Source: Lachnospiraceae bacterium (GTDB taxonomy: Bacteria > Bacillota > Clostridia > Lachnospirales > Lachnospiraceae). Taken from it: DNA of 64,000 nucleotides. Both the position numbers and the translations under genes were made by a program. Positions 8,760 to 19,400 of this stretch are shown piece by piece. Below the pieces are notes generated by a model. That model ran no database searches and had not been told where the DNA came from. It was given only the letters and a program-made list of their open reading frames with translations. The stretch is from contig CAJTCV010000003.1 of the NCBI GenBank assembly GCA_910574805.1, positions 124,001 to 188,000 on the forward strand, read 5' to 3'. Position 1 is the stretch's first letter. Each line of letters begins with the position of its first letter.

Positions 8760-11069
8760 ATGGAAACGGTGAAAAGCATGACGACAGCAAAAGAGATTCG
8801 CAAGGATGAGAGAAATATCAAAGTGATGGAGGATTTTACCAGCCCGGAGGAGCTGTATCAGGAGCTGATTAAAAGTGTGGTGGGATATCATCCTTCCACG
8901 GATATTTCCATGATCGAAAAAGCATTCCATATCGCCATGGATGCTCATAAGGGCCAGGTCCGCAAATCGGGAGAGCCCTATATTATCCACCCCATCTGCG
9001 TGGCGATCATCCTGGCGGAGCTGGAGCTGGACAAGGAGAGTATCGTTGCCGGACTTCTGCACGACGTGGTGGAGGACACCCCCATGACCACGGAAGATAT
9101 TGCCGGACTGTTCGGGGATGAGGTGGCTCTTCTGGTGGACGGCGTGACCAAGCTGGGACAGTTGAGTTATTCTGCGGACAAGGTGGACGAACAGGCGGAG
9201 AATCTGAGAAAGATGTTCCTGGCCATGGCAAAGGATATCCGCGTGATTCTGATCAAGCTGGCGGACCGCCTGCACAATATGAGAACGCTGAAATACATGC
9301 GTCCGGAGAAGCAGAAGGAAAAGGCCAGGGAGACGATGGATATCTATGCGCCCATTGCCCAGCGGCTGGGTATCTCCAAGGTAAAGATCGAGCTGGATGA
9401 TCTGGCGCTGAAATACCTGGAGCCGGAAGTCTACTACGACCTGGTGTCTCAGATCTCCGATAAAAAGAGCGTCCGGGAGAAATACGTGCAGTCTGTGGTG
9501 GCGGAAGTGAAGCAGCATATGGAAAACGCCAACATTGAGGCGGACGTCAAGGGGCGGGTGAAGCATTTTTTCAGTATTTATAAAAAGATGGTCAATCAGG
9601 ACAAGACCCTGGATCAGATCTATGATCTCTTTGCGGTGCGGATCCTGGTGGAGTCGGTGAAGGACTGTTACGCGGCGCTGGGGGTCATTCATGAGATGTA
9701 CAAGCCGATTCCCGGGCGTTTTAAGGATTATATCGCCATGCCCAAGCCGAACATGTATCAGTCGCTTCATACGACGCTGATCGGTCCCAAGGGGCAGCCC
9801 TTTGAGATCCAGATCCGGACCTTTGAGATGCACCGGACCGCGGAATATGGTATCGCCGCTCACTGGAAATACAAGGAGAGCGGCGGCAGCAGGGAACAGA
9901 ACGTGGAGGGAAAGGACAGCGCGGAGGCGAAGCTGACCTGGCTTCGCCAGATTCTGGAATGGCAGCGGGATGAGACGGACAACCGGGAATTCATGAGCCT
10001 TCTGAAGAGTGATCTGGACCTGTTCTCCGACAGCGTCTACTGCTTTACGCCCGGCGGGGATGTGAAGACCCTCAGGCGGGGGGCCAACCCCATTGACTTT
10101 GCGTACAGTATCCACAGTGCGGTGGGCAATAAGATGATCGGCGCAAGAGTGAACGGGAAGCTGGTCCCCATCGATTATATGATCCACAACGGGGACCGGA
10201 TCGAGATCATCACGTCTCAGAACTCCAAGGGCCCCAGTCGGGACTGGCTGAACATTGTCAGGACGACTCAGGCCAGGAACAAGATCAATCAGTGGTTCAA
10301 AACGGAGTTCAAGGAAAGCAATATCATCAAGGGCAAGGAGCTGGTGACGCAGTACTGCAGGATGAAGGGCATCCAGATGCAGTTCATTGTCAAGCCGGAG
10401 TATCAGGAGAGCGTTCTCAGGAAATACGGCTTCCGGGACTGGGACTCTGTCATGGCAGCGGTGGGGCACGGAGGCCTGAAAGAGGGTCAGGTGGTCAACC
10501 GGCTGGTAGAGGAATACGAGAAGGCGAAGAAGAAGGCGGTCACGGATGCGAAGATCGTCGAGAGTGTCAGCGAGGCCAGGGAGCAGAAGTTCCGTATTGC
10601 CAAATCCAGGAGCGGCATCGTAGTCAAGGGGATCGACGATGTGGCAGTTCGCTTCTCCAGATGTTGCAATCCGGTGCCCGGAGATGAGATCGTCGGCTTT
10701 GTGACCAGAGGACGGGGTGTGACGATTCACCGGACCGACTGCGTGAATATGCTGAATCTGGCGGAGTCGGAGCGGGAGAGACTTATCGATGCAGAGTGGC
10801 AGGGCGGCATGCAGACGCATGCAGGAGAGAAATATACGACGGAGATCAAGATCTATGGGAATAACCGTACAGGGCTTCTGGTGGATATCTCAAAGATCCT
10901 GAGCGAGCGGGAGATCGGTGTGGATTCCATGAATGTACGGACCAGCAAAAAGGGCACGGCGACGATCACCATGAGCTTTGATATCTCCAGCGTGGAGGAA
11001 CTTAACAAGATCATCGAGAAAATCAGACAGGTGGAGAGCGTTCTGGATATTGAGCGGTCCACCAGTTAG
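8760..11069 (+). CDS. rel: Bifunctional (p)ppGpp synthetase/hydrolase
   Basis: A long RelA/SpoT homologue of up to 769 residues that makes and degrades the alarmone (p)ppGpp. The order is N-terminal HD hydrolase (HDVVEDT near residue 101), synthetase domain (YDLFAVRILVES near 288, with IAMPKPNMYQSLHTT), TGS domain (YCFTPGGDVKTLRRG near 427), a zinc-finger/RIS region (RFSRCCNPVPGDEIVGF near 634) and a C-terminal ACT domain from about 695. The hydrolase metal-site residues are intact, so it should be bifunctional. The start is uncertain: the ATG at 8760 lacks a clear ribosome site and 8778 or 8826 are alternatives. It is followed 11 bases later by the MBL-fold gene. Confidence 0.95.
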   Translation: METVKSMTTAKEIRKDERNIKVMEDFTSPEELYQELIKSVVGYHPSTDISMIEKAFHIAMDAHKGQVRKSGEPYIIHPICVAIILAELELDKESIVAGLLHDVVEDTPMTTEDIAGLFGDEVALLVDGVTKLGQLSYSADKVDEQAENLRKMFLAMAKDIRVILIKLADRLHNMRTLKYMRPEKQKEKARETMDIYAPIAQRLGISKVKIELDDLALKYLEPEVYYDLVSQISDKKSVREKYVQSVVAEVKQHMENANIEADVKGRVKHFFSIYKKMVNQDKTLDQIYDLFAVRILVESVKDCYAALGVIHEMYKPIPGRFKDYIAMPKPNMYQSLHTTLIGPKGQPFEIQIRTFEMHRTAEYGIAAHWKYKESGGSREQNVEGKDSAEAKLTWLRQILEWQRDETDNREFMSLLKSDLDLFSDSVYCFTPGGDVKTLRRGANPIDFAYSIHSAVGNKMIGARVNGKLVPIDYMIHNGDRIEIITSQNSKGPSRDWLNIVRTTQARNKINQWFKTEFKESNIIKGKELVTQYCRMKGIQMQFIVKPEYQESVLRKYGFRDWDSVMAAVGHGGLKEGQVVNRLVEEYEKAKKKAVTDAKIVESVSEAREQKFRIAKSRSGIVVKGIDDVAVRFSRCCNPVPGDEIVGFVTRGRGVTIHRTDCVNMLNLAESERERLIDAEWQGGMQTHAGEKYTTEIKIYGNNRTGLLVDISKILSEREIGVDSMNVRTSKKGTATITMSFDISSVEELNKIIEKIRQVESVLDIERSTS

Positions 11070-11080
11070 GAGGGGGATTT

Positions 11081-11716
11081 ATGGCAGAATGGAGTATCGC
11101 TTCCCTGGCGGTGGGAGAGCTGGCAGCCAACTGCTGGTTCCTGGCGAATGAGGAGCAGAAGGAAGCGCTGGTGTTTGACCCGGGAGATGAGCCGGAGCGG
11201 ATCCGGTCCTTTGCAGAGCAGAGAGGCCTTAAGATCTGCCATATCCTGCTGACCCATGGACACGCGGATCATATGGGAGCGGCAGAAGAGCTGAAGAGGC
11301 TTACAGGAGCTCCCGTCTATGCGCTGCAGGAAGAGGAAGTGCTGCTTCTGGACGGCGTGAAGAATCTGTCCGCATTTATCCAGCACAGAGGGATCACCGT
11401 GCAGGCAGATGAATTTCTGCATGACGGACAGGAGATCACGCTGTCCGGAATCCGGCTGAAGGTGTATCACACGCCGGGGCATACGCCCGGCGGATGCTGT
11501 TATTACTGTGAGGAGGCCGGCTGTGTGTTTTCCGGCGATACCCTGTTTCACGGTTCTGTGGGGCGCAGCGATTTTCCGGGGGGCAGCATGTCAAAGCTGG
11601 TGCGTTCTGTGAAGGAAAAGCTCTTTCTCCTGCCGGATGAGACGAAGGTGCACACCGGACATGGGGAAGATACAACGATCGGATATGAGAAAAAATACAA
11701 TCCTTTCACTGGATGA
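11081..11716 (+). CDS. MBL-fold metallo-hydrolase (glyoxalase II-like)
   Basis: The 211-residue protein has the metallo-beta-lactamase fold with the zinc motif THGHADH near residue 60, a second His in YHTPGHTPGG near 128, the bridging Asp in FSGDTLF near 149, and a final His in HTGHGEDT. This compact YcbL-like form is often called hydroxyacylglutathione hydrolase, but Lachnospiraceae generally lack glutathione, so another thioester or ester substrate is likely. AGGAGGGGG precedes the start, 11 bases after rel, so the two are co-transcribed; this rel-MBL pair recurs in Clostridia as far as I recall. Confidence 0.88.
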   Translation: MAEWSIASLAVGELAANCWFLANEEQKEALVFDPGDEPERIRSFAEQRGLKICHILLTHGHADHMGAAEELKRLTGAPVYALQEEEVLLLDGVKNLSAFIQHRGITVQADEFLHDGQEITLSGIRLKVYHTPGHTPGGCCYYCEEAGCVFSGDTLFHGSVGRSDFPGGSMSKLVRSVKEKLFLLPDETKVHTGHGEDTTIGYEKKYNPFTG

Positions 11717-11724
11717 GGACAGGA

Positions 11725-11756
11725 CCGCCCCGGGCTGATGCGCTTCACAGGGGCGG
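11725..11756. terminator. Hairpin between convergent MBL and nfo genes
   Basis: CCGCCCC (11725-11731) pairs with GGGGCGG (11750-11756) in the 59-base gap between two convergent genes. No U-tract follows on either strand, so termination here is only suggested by position. Confidence 0.3.
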
Positions 11757-11775
11757 CCGGTCTGTCCGGCGCGTT

Positions 11776-12642
11776 TCAGGGCTTCCCGGCCCGCAGTCCG
11801 GCGATCTCTTCTCTGTAGGGCGCCCGGGTGTTCTTCGGATCACCGTCTATGGGTACCCAGGGAGTCTCCAGAATCTTTGGAATGTTCAGGAAGTCCGGGT
11901 GGTGGACGATGCGGTGGAGCGCGTCAAAGCCGATGCAGCCGTTGCCGATATTTTCATGCCGGTCCTTTCTGGAGCCGCGGGGATTTTTGCTGTCGTTGAT
12001 ATGGAAGACAGCGATCTGGTCCTTTCCAAGGATCCGGTGGAAGTCGTTTAAGACCCCTTCCAGATCATCTGTGATATCATAACCGCTGTCGTGGGTATGG
12101 CAGGTATCGAAGCAGACCCGCAGGCGGTCTTTTTTTGTGACGCCGTCGTAGATCTGGGCCAGCTCTTCAAAGGTTCGTCCGATTTCGGACCCTTTTCCGG
12201 CCATGGTCTCCAGGGCGATGAGGCAGTCGCTGTCGTCGGTCAGCACTTCGTTCAGGCCTTTTACGATGGAGGCGATGCCTGCGTCGGTCCCGGCTCCCAC
12301 GTGAGCGCCCGGGTGGACCACCAGGATATGGCTTCCCATGGCGGAGGCGCGGGTGAGCTCCAGCCGGAGGAAACGGACGGCCAGCTCATAAGTCTCGGGT
12401 TTGACCGTGTTGGCCAGGTTGATGATGTAGGGGGCGTGGACGATGAACTCCTGTATGCCCTTTTCCTTCATAAGCGTCTGCGCGGCATCGATGTTCAGCT
12501 CACTCAGCTCTTTGCGCCGGGTGTTCTGGGGAGCGCCGGTATAGATCATGAATGTATCCGCACCGTAGGAAAGAGCCTCTTCCACAGAGCCAAGCATCAT
12601 TTTTTTACCGTTCATGCCCACATGGGAACCTAATTTTATCAT
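11776..12642 (-). CDS. nfo: Deoxyribonuclease IV (endonuclease IV, AP endonuclease)
   Basis: The 288-residue enzyme cuts DNA at abasic sites during base-excision repair. The trinuclear zinc site residues are all in place: [11 protein letters not shown] near residue 59, [11 protein letters not shown] near 100, [13 protein letters not shown] near 137, [13 protein letters not shown] near 171, [20 protein letters not shown] near 208, and ILETPW near 253. The ATG at 12642 is preceded by AAAGGAG and yields the normal [11 protein letters not shown] terminus; the open frame extends 38 codons further upstream but that part does not look like protein of this family. It is alone on the reverse strand here and has its own near-consensus promoter. 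Confidence 0.95.
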   Translation of the reverse strand: MIKLGSHVGMNGKKMMLGSVEEALSYGADTFMIYTGAPQNTRRKELSELNIDAAQTLMKEKGIQEFIVHAPYIINLANTVKPETYELAVRFLRLELTRASAMGSHILVVHPGAHVGAGTDAGIASIVKGLNEVLTDDSDCLIALETMAGKGSEIGRTFEELAQIYDGVTKKDRLRVCFDTCHTHDSGYDITDDLEGVLNDFHRILGKDQIAVFHINDSKNPRGSRKDRHENIGNGCIGFDALHRIVHHPDFLNIPKILETPWVPIDGDPKNTRAPYREEIAGLRAGKP

Positions 12643-12727
12643 ATCAAAGATCTCCTTTCGTATGGGTCCGGCGCCGGCTCTGCCGCTGCCCTGGGGCGGC
12701 GTGCAGACGGATGCCGGATGTCCTTTC

Positions 12728-12756
12728 AGTATAGTGGATGGGGACTGAAATGTCAA
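12728..12756 (-). promoter_or_regulatory. Promoter for nfo
   Basis: On the reverse strand TTGACA (12756-12751) and TATACT (12733-12728) are separated by exactly 17 bases. It would start transcription about 80 bases before the nfo ATG. Confidence 0.75.
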
Positions 12757-12781
12757 AGGGGAGACTGCCTGCGGTGCGTGC

Positions 12782-12810
12782 TTGACAAACAGTGCTGTTT
12801 TTCCTATACT
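12782..12810 (+). promoter_or_regulatory. Promoter for the TRIC-like channel gene
   Basis: TTGACA (12782-12787) and TATACT (12805-12810) are separated by 17 bases, a near-perfect housekeeping promoter 45 bases before the start codon. It lies back to back with the nfo promoter, the two -35 boxes being 25 bases apart. Confidence 0.78.
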
Positions 12811-12854
12811 GGATTCAGTTTTACAGTGTCTGCCGGCAGTCGGAGGATTTTGCC

Positions 12855-13487
12855 ATGAACATACAGCTGATTGTAGAGGTCCTTGGGACCATTGCTTTTT
12901 CCATCTCCGGCGCCATGCTTGCCATCCAGCGGAAGATGGACCTGTTCGGGGTCCTGTTTCTGGGACTCGTGACGGCGTCGGGCGGGGGATTTATTCGGGA
13001 TGTGGTCCTGGGGATCGTGCCGCCTTCCATGTTCGTAAGCCCTATGCTGATCCCGGTGGGGCTGATCACATCTTTTTATACCTTTCTGGCGATTCACTGG
13101 AACCAGCATCTGATTCCGTATCTGCCGGAGGGGCTGTTTCAGTGGATCCTGAACCTTACAGACGCAGTGGGGCTTGGGCTTTTTACAGTGCTGGGGGTCA
13201 ATGCGGCCATTGATGCGGGATACGGAGACTGTCATAAGTTTGTGATCTTTCTGGGGATGCTCACAGGCGTGGGCGGCGGGATGCTGAGAGATATCCTGGC
13301 GGGACTGATGCCGGCGATTCTGCGCAAACATATCTATGCGTGCGCGTCGCTTCTGGGAGCTGCCTGCTATGACTATCTGCTGCTTTGTATGGATAGAGGC
13401 TATGCCATGTTCACGGGAGCCATGATCGTGATGGCGGTGCGCATGCTGGCTTATCATTTTAACTGGAATATGCCCAGGGCGGTGTGA
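12855..13487 (+). CDS. TRIC-type cation channel family membrane protein (UPF0126)
   Basis: The 210-residue protein has two repeats of a three-helix glycine-rich domain plus a last helix, the layout of bacterial YadS/YicG-like proteins related to trimeric intracellular cation channels. The repeat signatures are [17 protein letters not shown] with [13 protein letters not shown] in the first half and [18 protein letters not shown] with [13 protein letters not shown] in the second. The ATG at 12855 follows GGAGG; the open frame reaches back to 12792, but that would overlap the promoter's start region. Ion selectivity and role are unknown, and some relatives have been linked to glycine uptake. Confidence 0.85.
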   Translation: MNIQLIVEVLGTIAFSISGAMLAIQRKMDLFGVLFLGLVTASGGGFIRDVVLGIVPPSMFVSPMLIPVGLITSFYTFLAIHWNQHLIPYLPEGLFQWILNLTDAVGLGLFTVLGVNAAIDAGYGDCHKFVIFLGMLTGVGGGMLRDILAGLMPAILRKHIYACASLLGAACYDYLLLCMDRGYAMFTGAMIVMAVRMLAYHFNWNMPRAV

Positions 13488-13527
13488 GAGATATCTTTTG
13501 CCGGGCTTTAAAGAGGAGGAAAAAGAA

Positions 13528-15294
13528 TTGAAAAAATTACTGGATCTGATCACGGAGGAAATGGAGCAGGCGTTTGCAAAGGCCGGCTATGACGGGAAAT
13601 ATGCGAGGGTGACGCTCTCAAACCGTCCGGACCTGTGCGAATACCAGTGCAACGGCGCCATGGCAGCGGCGAAGGAATATCACAAGGCGCCGATCATGAT
13701 CGCAGACGCCGTCGTGGAAGCCCTGGAGGGGACCCGGATCCTTCAGGATGTGCAGGCGGTGAATCCGGGCTTTATCAATCTGAAGGTAAACGCGGAATTT
13801 CTGAGCAGTTATCTTAACGGGATGCTGGAGGATGAACGCCTGGGATATGAGAAGACGGATGCGCCGGAGACGATCATGATCGATTACGGCGGTCCCAATG
13901 TGGCAAAGCCTCTCCATGTGGGGCATCTGCGCTCTGCGATCATCGGCGAGAGTGTGAAAAGGATTGCCCGTTTTGCCGGGCATCGGGTGATCGGAGACGT
14001 GCATCTGGGAGACTGGGGCCTGCAGATGGGGCTGATCATCACGGAATTAAAAGAACGGAAGCCCGGGCTTGGGTATTTTGATGAAGCATATGAAGGGGAT
14101 TATCCGGAGGAAGCGCCCTTTACCATCGCGGAGCTGGAGGAGATCTATCCGACTGCCAGCGGGAAATCCAAAGAGGATGCGTCCTATAAAGAGGCGGCGA
14201 TGCAGGCGACCTTCCAGCTGCAGCAGGGAAGAAGAGGCTATCAGGCGCTTTTAAAACATATACTGAATGTATCAGTAGCGGATCTGAAGCGAAATTATGC
14301 CAATCTGAACGTGGATTTTGACCTGTGGAAAGGGGAGTCGGACGTACAGCCCTATATCCCGGATATGGTGCAGGAGATGAGGGATAAAGGGTATGCCCAT
14401 ATGAGCGACGGCGCTCTGGTGGTGGATATCAGGGAAGAATCGGATACCAAGGAGGTGCCCCCGTGTATGATTCTGAAGTCTGACGGGGCTTCTCTCTATA
14501 CGACCACGGATCTGGCGACCATCGTAGAGCGGATGAAGCTGTATCATCCGGACCGGATCGTCTATGTGGTGGACAAGCGGCAGGAGATGCATTTTGTACA
14601 GGTGTTCCGCTGTGCCAGGAAATGTGGGCTGGTGACGGAAGATACCAGACTGCAGTTCCTTGGCTTCGGCACCATGAACGGGAAGGACGGCAAGCCCTTC
14701 AAGACCCGGGAGGGCGGCGTTATGCGTCTTCAGTACCTTCTGTCGGACATTAATGAAGAGATGCTGAAGAAGATACAGGAAAGCCGTCCCATGAGTGAAG
14801 AAGAGGCAGAGGAGATCGCAAAGGTGGTGGGGCTGTCCGCCGTCAAATACGGCGACCTGTCCAACCAGGCGTCCAAGGATTATATCTTTGATGTGGACCG
14901 CTTTACATCCTCGGAGGGAAATACCGGCCCCTATATCCTGTATACCGTCGTCCGGATCAAGTCCATCCTGAAGAAATACGGGGAGCAGGGGGGAGAGGCA
15001 GCGGATGCCCGGATCATGGAATGCGAAAATGAGAGCGAGAAGGCGCTCATGCGGGAGCTGGCCCGGTTCAACAGTGTCATGGAAAATGTATATGAAGAGC
15101 TTGCGCCCCACAAGATATGCGCCTATATCTATGATCTGGCCAATGCATTTAACAGGTTCTATCATGAGACCAGCATTCTGGGCACGGAAGAGGAAGCGAG
15201 GAAGCACAGCCGGATCCGTCTTCTTGTGCTGACCAGACGCGTACTGGAGACCTGTATGGATCTGCTGGGCTTTGAGGCGCCGGAGAGGATGTAA
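13528..15294 (+). CDS. argS: Arginyl-tRNA synthetase
   Basis: The enzyme charges tRNA-Arg with arginine. The HIGH-type signature is in PLHVGHLRSAIIGES, preceded by IDYGGPNVAKP; the KMSKS-equivalent loop reads FKTREGG, as in many class Ia ArgRS; the C-terminal anticodon-binding helices include SSEGNTGPYILYTVVRI and FNRFYHETSILG. I place the start at the TTG at 13528 (588 residues) because AGAGGAGG (13512-13519) sits eight bases upstream, while a further TTG at 13498 has no ribosome site. Rare start codons on a tRNA synthetase can lower expression. CPBP protease follows three bases after the stop. Confidence 0.95.
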   Translation: MKKLLDLITEEMEQAFAKAGYDGKYARVTLSNRPDLCEYQCNGAMAAAKEYHKAPIMIADAVVEALEGTRILQDVQAVNPGFINLKVNAEFLSSYLNGMLEDERLGYEKTDAPETIMIDYGGPNVAKPLHVGHLRSAIIGESVKRIARFAGHRVIGDVHLGDWGLQMGLIITELKERKPGLGYFDEAYEGDYPEEAPFTIAELEEIYPTASGKSKEDASYKEAAMQATFQLQQGRRGYQALLKHILNVSVADLKRNYANLNVDFDLWKGESDVQPYIPDMVQEMRDKGYAHMSDGALVVDIREESDTKEVPPCMILKSDGASLYTTTDLATIVERMKLYHPDRIVYVVDKRQEMHFVQVFRCARKCGLVTEDTRLQFLGFGTMNGKDGKPFKTREGGVMRLQYLLSDINEEMLKKIQESRPMSEEEAEEIAKVVGLSAVKYGDLSNQASKDYIFDVDRFTSSEGNTGPYILYTVVRIKSILKKYGEQGGEAADARIMECENESEKALMRELARFNSVMENVYEELAPHKICAYIYDLANAFNRFYHETSILGTEEEARKHSRIRLLVLTRRVLETCMDLLGFEAPERM

Positions 15295-15297
15295 GAG

Positions 15298-16128
15298 ATG
15301 GACAACAGAAGGAAAGTAACGCTGGGCGGTCTGTGGAGCAGCCTGTATCCCATGCTGATCTATCTGGCCTCGCAGGTCGCGGCGGGCATCCTCTACGTGC
15401 TGGGAGTGGCGGTGTACTCCGCCCTCTCAGGAGTCATGCCGGCGGATCTGCAGGATTATGTCATGGATCAGTATATCGAAGGCACCATAACGGTGGTCCT
15501 TCTGTCGGCGGTTCTGACGATTCCGCTTTTTGCCTGGCTGTATCATCTGGATATTCAGAAGAAAAAACGATACGGCTGGAATGAGGAATGGTATCCGCTG
15601 ACCGAATGGAAGCTTCTGTGGGGGGCTGTGGGGAGCGCGGCGCTGGCATTGTTCGGCAACGGACTGATCAGCCTTCTGCCTCTGGCGCAGTGGTCGGACA
15701 GCTATGAGGAGGTCAGCGATGCGCTGTATACAGGGAGTATCTGGCTCCGGATGGCGGCTGTGGGTTTCTTCGGTCCGGCGGTGGAGGAGCTGATCATGCG
15801 GGGGCTTCTGTACCAGAGACTGCGCGCCATGATGCGTCCGGCGGCAGCCATGATCTGGAGCGCACTGGTGTTCGGAGTATTCCATGGAAATCTTGTGCAG
15901 GGAGTCTATGCGTTTCTGATCGGTCTGTTCTTCGCCTGGCTCATGGAGCGCACTCAGCGGATTCTGGTGCCGATGCTGGGACATATGGCGGCGAATCTGT
16001 TCATTGTCCTTCTGGAAGACAGTCATCTCCTGGATCTTTTCTACCAGTCGGAGCTTAACTATCTGGGGATGATGGCAGTCAGTGGCATCGTATTTCTGTG
16101 GGCTGTTGCGATGATCAGAGAACAATAA
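15298..16128 (+). CDS. CPBP-family intramembrane metalloprotease
   Basis: The 276-residue membrane protein belongs to the CPBP (CAAX protease and bacteriocin processing) family. The family motifs are clear: EELIMRGLLYQRL (EExxxR) near residue 163, FGVFHGN near 191, and GHMAANLF near 231, which supply the Glu and His residues of the membrane-embedded active site. About seven hydrophobic segments are visible, starting with LYPMLIYLASQVAAGILYVLG. It begins three bases after argS and so is co-transcribed. Substrates are unknown; relatives process prenylated proteins, protect against bacteriocins or release membrane-bound factors. Confidence 0.9.
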   Translation: MDNRRKVTLGGLWSSLYPMLIYLASQVAAGILYVLGVAVYSALSGVMPADLQDYVMDQYIEGTITVVLLSAVLTIPLFAWLYHLDIQKKKRYGWNEEWYPLTEWKLLWGAVGSAALALFGNGLISLLPLAQWSDSYEEVSDALYTGSIWLRMAAVGFFGPAVEELIMRGLLYQRLRAMMRPAAAMIWSALVFGVFHGNLVQGVYAFLIGLFFAWLMERTQRILVPMLGHMAANLFIVLLEDSHLLDLFYQSELNYLGMMAVSGIVFLWAVAMIREQ

Positions 16129-16160
16129 ATTGTATATAAAAATAAGAAAATTTATAATAA

Positions 16161-16214
16161 CACCTGTTTTTGGACCGTAAAATTTATGTATTTTCCGGAA
16201 ACAGGTGCTTTTTT
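16161..16214 (+). terminator. Rho-independent terminator after the argS operon
   Basis: CACCTGTTT (16161-16169) pairs with AAACAGGTG (16199-16207) and is followed directly by CTTTTTTT. The AT-rich interior makes a long loop, but the stem plus U-tract is a typical terminator. Confidence 0.75.
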
Positions 16215-16470
16215 ATACACTGAATTGTACTTAATATAAAGAAAAGAGACATATATTTTTCGGTAAAGATAAAAATATAGGATATAATACAATAATAGTC
16301 AGATAATCAGATAATTATATGGAAAACGGGGATTTACAAGAGATGCGGATGGATGTAAACTGTCTTTGAAGCAAAGAAATGCCGCAGTTTCACGTGGAGA
16401 TTTTGTGGAGGAAGAGAAGCCCGTACACAGCAGAAACCGGCGGCAGGATTCAGAAAGAAGGATACAGCGT
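16215..16470 (+). promoter_or_regulatory. AT-rich leader and likely promoter of gltBD
   Basis: This 256-base gap is strikingly AT-rich. A perfect -10 box TATAAT lies at 16283-16288, but no good -35 box is found at the usual spacing, hinting at activator dependence. A nine-codon open frame MRMDVNCL sits at 16343-16369 without a convincing ribosome site. I see no riboswitch that I recognise. Confidence 0.4.
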
Positions 16471-19400
16471 ATGGATGAGCAGATCAGGATGGAATGTGCA
16501 GCAAAAGGAATGTACGATCCTCAGTTTGAACATGACAACTGCGGGATCGGGGCTGTGGTCAATATCAAAGGTATAAAGACGCACAAAACGGTGGAGGATG
16601 CTTTAAGTATCGTGGAGAACCTGGAGCACCGGGCCGGAAAGGATGCAGAGGGAAAGACCGGTGACGGCGTGGGCATCATGGTCCAGATCTCCCACCGCTT
16701 TTTCAAGGAGACCTGTAAGGCGTGCGGGATCAGGCTGGGAGGCGAACGGGAATATGGAATCGGCATGTTTTTCCTGCCCCAGGATGAACTGAAACGCAAT
16801 CAGGCGAAGAAAATGTTCGAGATCATCGTGGAAAAGGAAGGCATGCATTTCCTGGGCTGGAGAGAGGTGGCCACGAACCCGAAGGTTCTGGGCTCCAAAG
16901 CGCTGCAGAAGATGCCCGCCATTATGCAGGCATTTATCCAGAAGCCCGAGGATGTGGCGTGCGGACTGGATTTTGACCGGAAGCTCTATATCGCCAGGCG
17001 GATCTTTGAGCAGTCCAACGACGATGCCTATGTGGTGTCCTGTTCCAGCAGGACCCTGATCTACAAGGGCATGTTTCTGGTGGGGCAGCTTCGGGATTTC
17101 TTCCTGGATCTGAAGAGTCCGGATTATGAGAGCGCCATCGCGCTGGTGCACTCCCGGTTCTCTACCAATACTCTTCCCAGCTGGGAGCGGGCTCATCCCT
17201 ATCGTTTTCTCGTACATAACGGTGAGATCAACACCATCAAGGGAAATGCGGACAAGATGCTGGCAAGAGAAGAGACCGTGGAATCCAAGTATCTGAAGGG
17301 GGAATTTCACAAGGTCCTTCCGGTCATCAGCGCTTCCGGATCCGATTCCGCCATGCTGGACAATACGCTGGAATTTCTGGTCATGAGCGGTATGGACCTG
17401 GCTCTGGCGGTGATGATCCTGATTCCGGAGCCCTGGGTTAACAACCGCACCATGTCTCAGAAGAAAAAGGATTTCTATCAGTATTATGCAACAATGATGG
17501 AGCCCTGGGACGGCCCGGCGTCCATCCTCTTCACAGACGGGGATGTGATGGGAGCAGTCCTGGACCGGAACGGCCTGAGACCGTCCAGATATTATGTGAC
17601 CACCGATGATCAGCTGATCCTGTCCTCGGAGGTGGGCGTGCTGGAGATTGATCCGTCCAGAATCGTCATGAAAGAACGGCTGCATCCGGGAAAGATGCTT
17701 CTGGTGGATACGAAGCAGGGCCGGATCATTGACGACGACGAATTAAAAGAGAGCTATGCGGGCCGGAAGCCTTACGGAGAATGGCTGGATCACAACCTGG
17801 TCAGTCTGTCCGAGCTGAAGATTCCCAATCAGCGGATCGAAGAGTATACGCCCGTGGAGCGTATGCGGTTGCAGAAGGCCTTCGGCTACTCCTATGAGGA
17901 CATCCGGGATTCCATCATGCATATGGCGGCCAACGGTTCCGAGGCTACCTCTGCCATGGGCATAGATGTGCCGCTGGCGGCGCTGTCGGATCATCATCAG
18001 CCCCTGTTCAACTATTTTAAACAGTTGTTTGCACAGGTTACAAATCCGCCGATTGATGCCATCCGGGAGAAGGTGGTCACCTCCACCAGTATCTTCATCG
18101 GCAAGGACGGGAACCTGCTGGAAGAAAAACCCGGAAACTGCTGCGTCATGCGGATCAACAATCCGATCCTGACCAACACGGATCTGCTGAAAATCAAGGC
18201 AATGAAAAAAGAAGGCTTCAAGGTGGAAGTGCTTCCGATTATTTATTATAAAAATACCAGTCTGGAGCGGGCTATTGACCGCCTGTTCGTGGAGGCGGAC
18301 CGGGCGTACCGGGACGGGGTGAATATTCTGATCCTGTCCGACCGGGGGGTGGATGAGAACCATGTGGCGATCCCGTCCCTTCTGGCGGTCTCTGCCCTGC
18401 AGCAGCATCTGGTCCGGACGAAGAAGCGCACCAGTGTCTCCATCATTCTGGAATCCGGAGAGCCAAGAGAGGTACACCATTTTGCGACGCTTCTGGGCTA
18501 CGGAGCCTGTGCCATCAACCCCTATCTGGCGCAGGAGAGCATCCGGGAGCTGATTGACAAAAGAATCCTGAACAAGGATTATTATGCGGCAGTGGACGAT
18601 TATAACCAGGCAGTGATAAACGGTATCGTGAAGACTGCTTCCAAGATGGGGATCTCCACGATCCAGTCCTATATGGGGTCCAAGATTTTCGAGGCCATCG
18701 GCATCAGCAGAGATGTGGTGGATAAATATTTTACCAACACGGTCAGCAGAATCGGCGGCATCGGTCTGAAAGAGATCGAGGAACAGGTGGAGGTTCTGCA
18801 CTCGGCGGCGTTCGACCCGCTGGGACTTGAGACCACGCCGGCGCTGGAGAGTCTGGGACTTCATAAGGAGAGAAGCTCCGGGGAGGAACACCTTTATAAT
18901 CCCCGGACGATCCATCTGCTGCAGCAGTCCACAAGAGAAGGCAGCTATGAGCTGTTTAAAGAATACACAAAGCTGGTGAACGGCGAGAACAACCACGGGC
19001 AGATCCGTACTCTTCTGGATTTTAAATATCCGAAGAAAGGGATCCCTGTTGAGGAAGTGGAGAGCGTGGATTCCATCGTGACCCGGTTCAAGACCGGCGC
19101 CATGTCCTACGGTTCCATTTCTCAGGAAGCCCATGAGTGTCTTGCCATCGCCATGAATGAGATCCATGGGAAATCCAATACCGGTGAGGGCGGAGAGAGT
19201 ATCGAGCGTCTGACCGTCGGTCCGGACGGGAAGAACAGATGTTCGGCCATCAAGCAGGTGGCCAGCGCCCGCTTCGGCGTCACCTCCCGGTATCTGGTCA
19301 GCGCCAGAGAGATCCAGATCAAGATGGCACAGGGAGCGAAACCCGGAGAGGGCGGTCATCTGCCCGGCGGCAAAGTCTATCCATGGATTGCGAAGACCAG

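Noticed and set aside
8739-10820. Long open frame (693 codons) on the reverse strand opposite rel
   Set aside because: It mirrors the codon pattern of the conserved rel gene, lacks recognisable domains, and is rich in His, Leu and Arg as antisense shadows are.
16343-16369. Nine-codon frame MRMDVNCL in the gltB leader as a possible leader peptide
   Set aside because: No matching attenuator hairpin follows and the ribosome site is poor, so there is no support for translation-coupled control.
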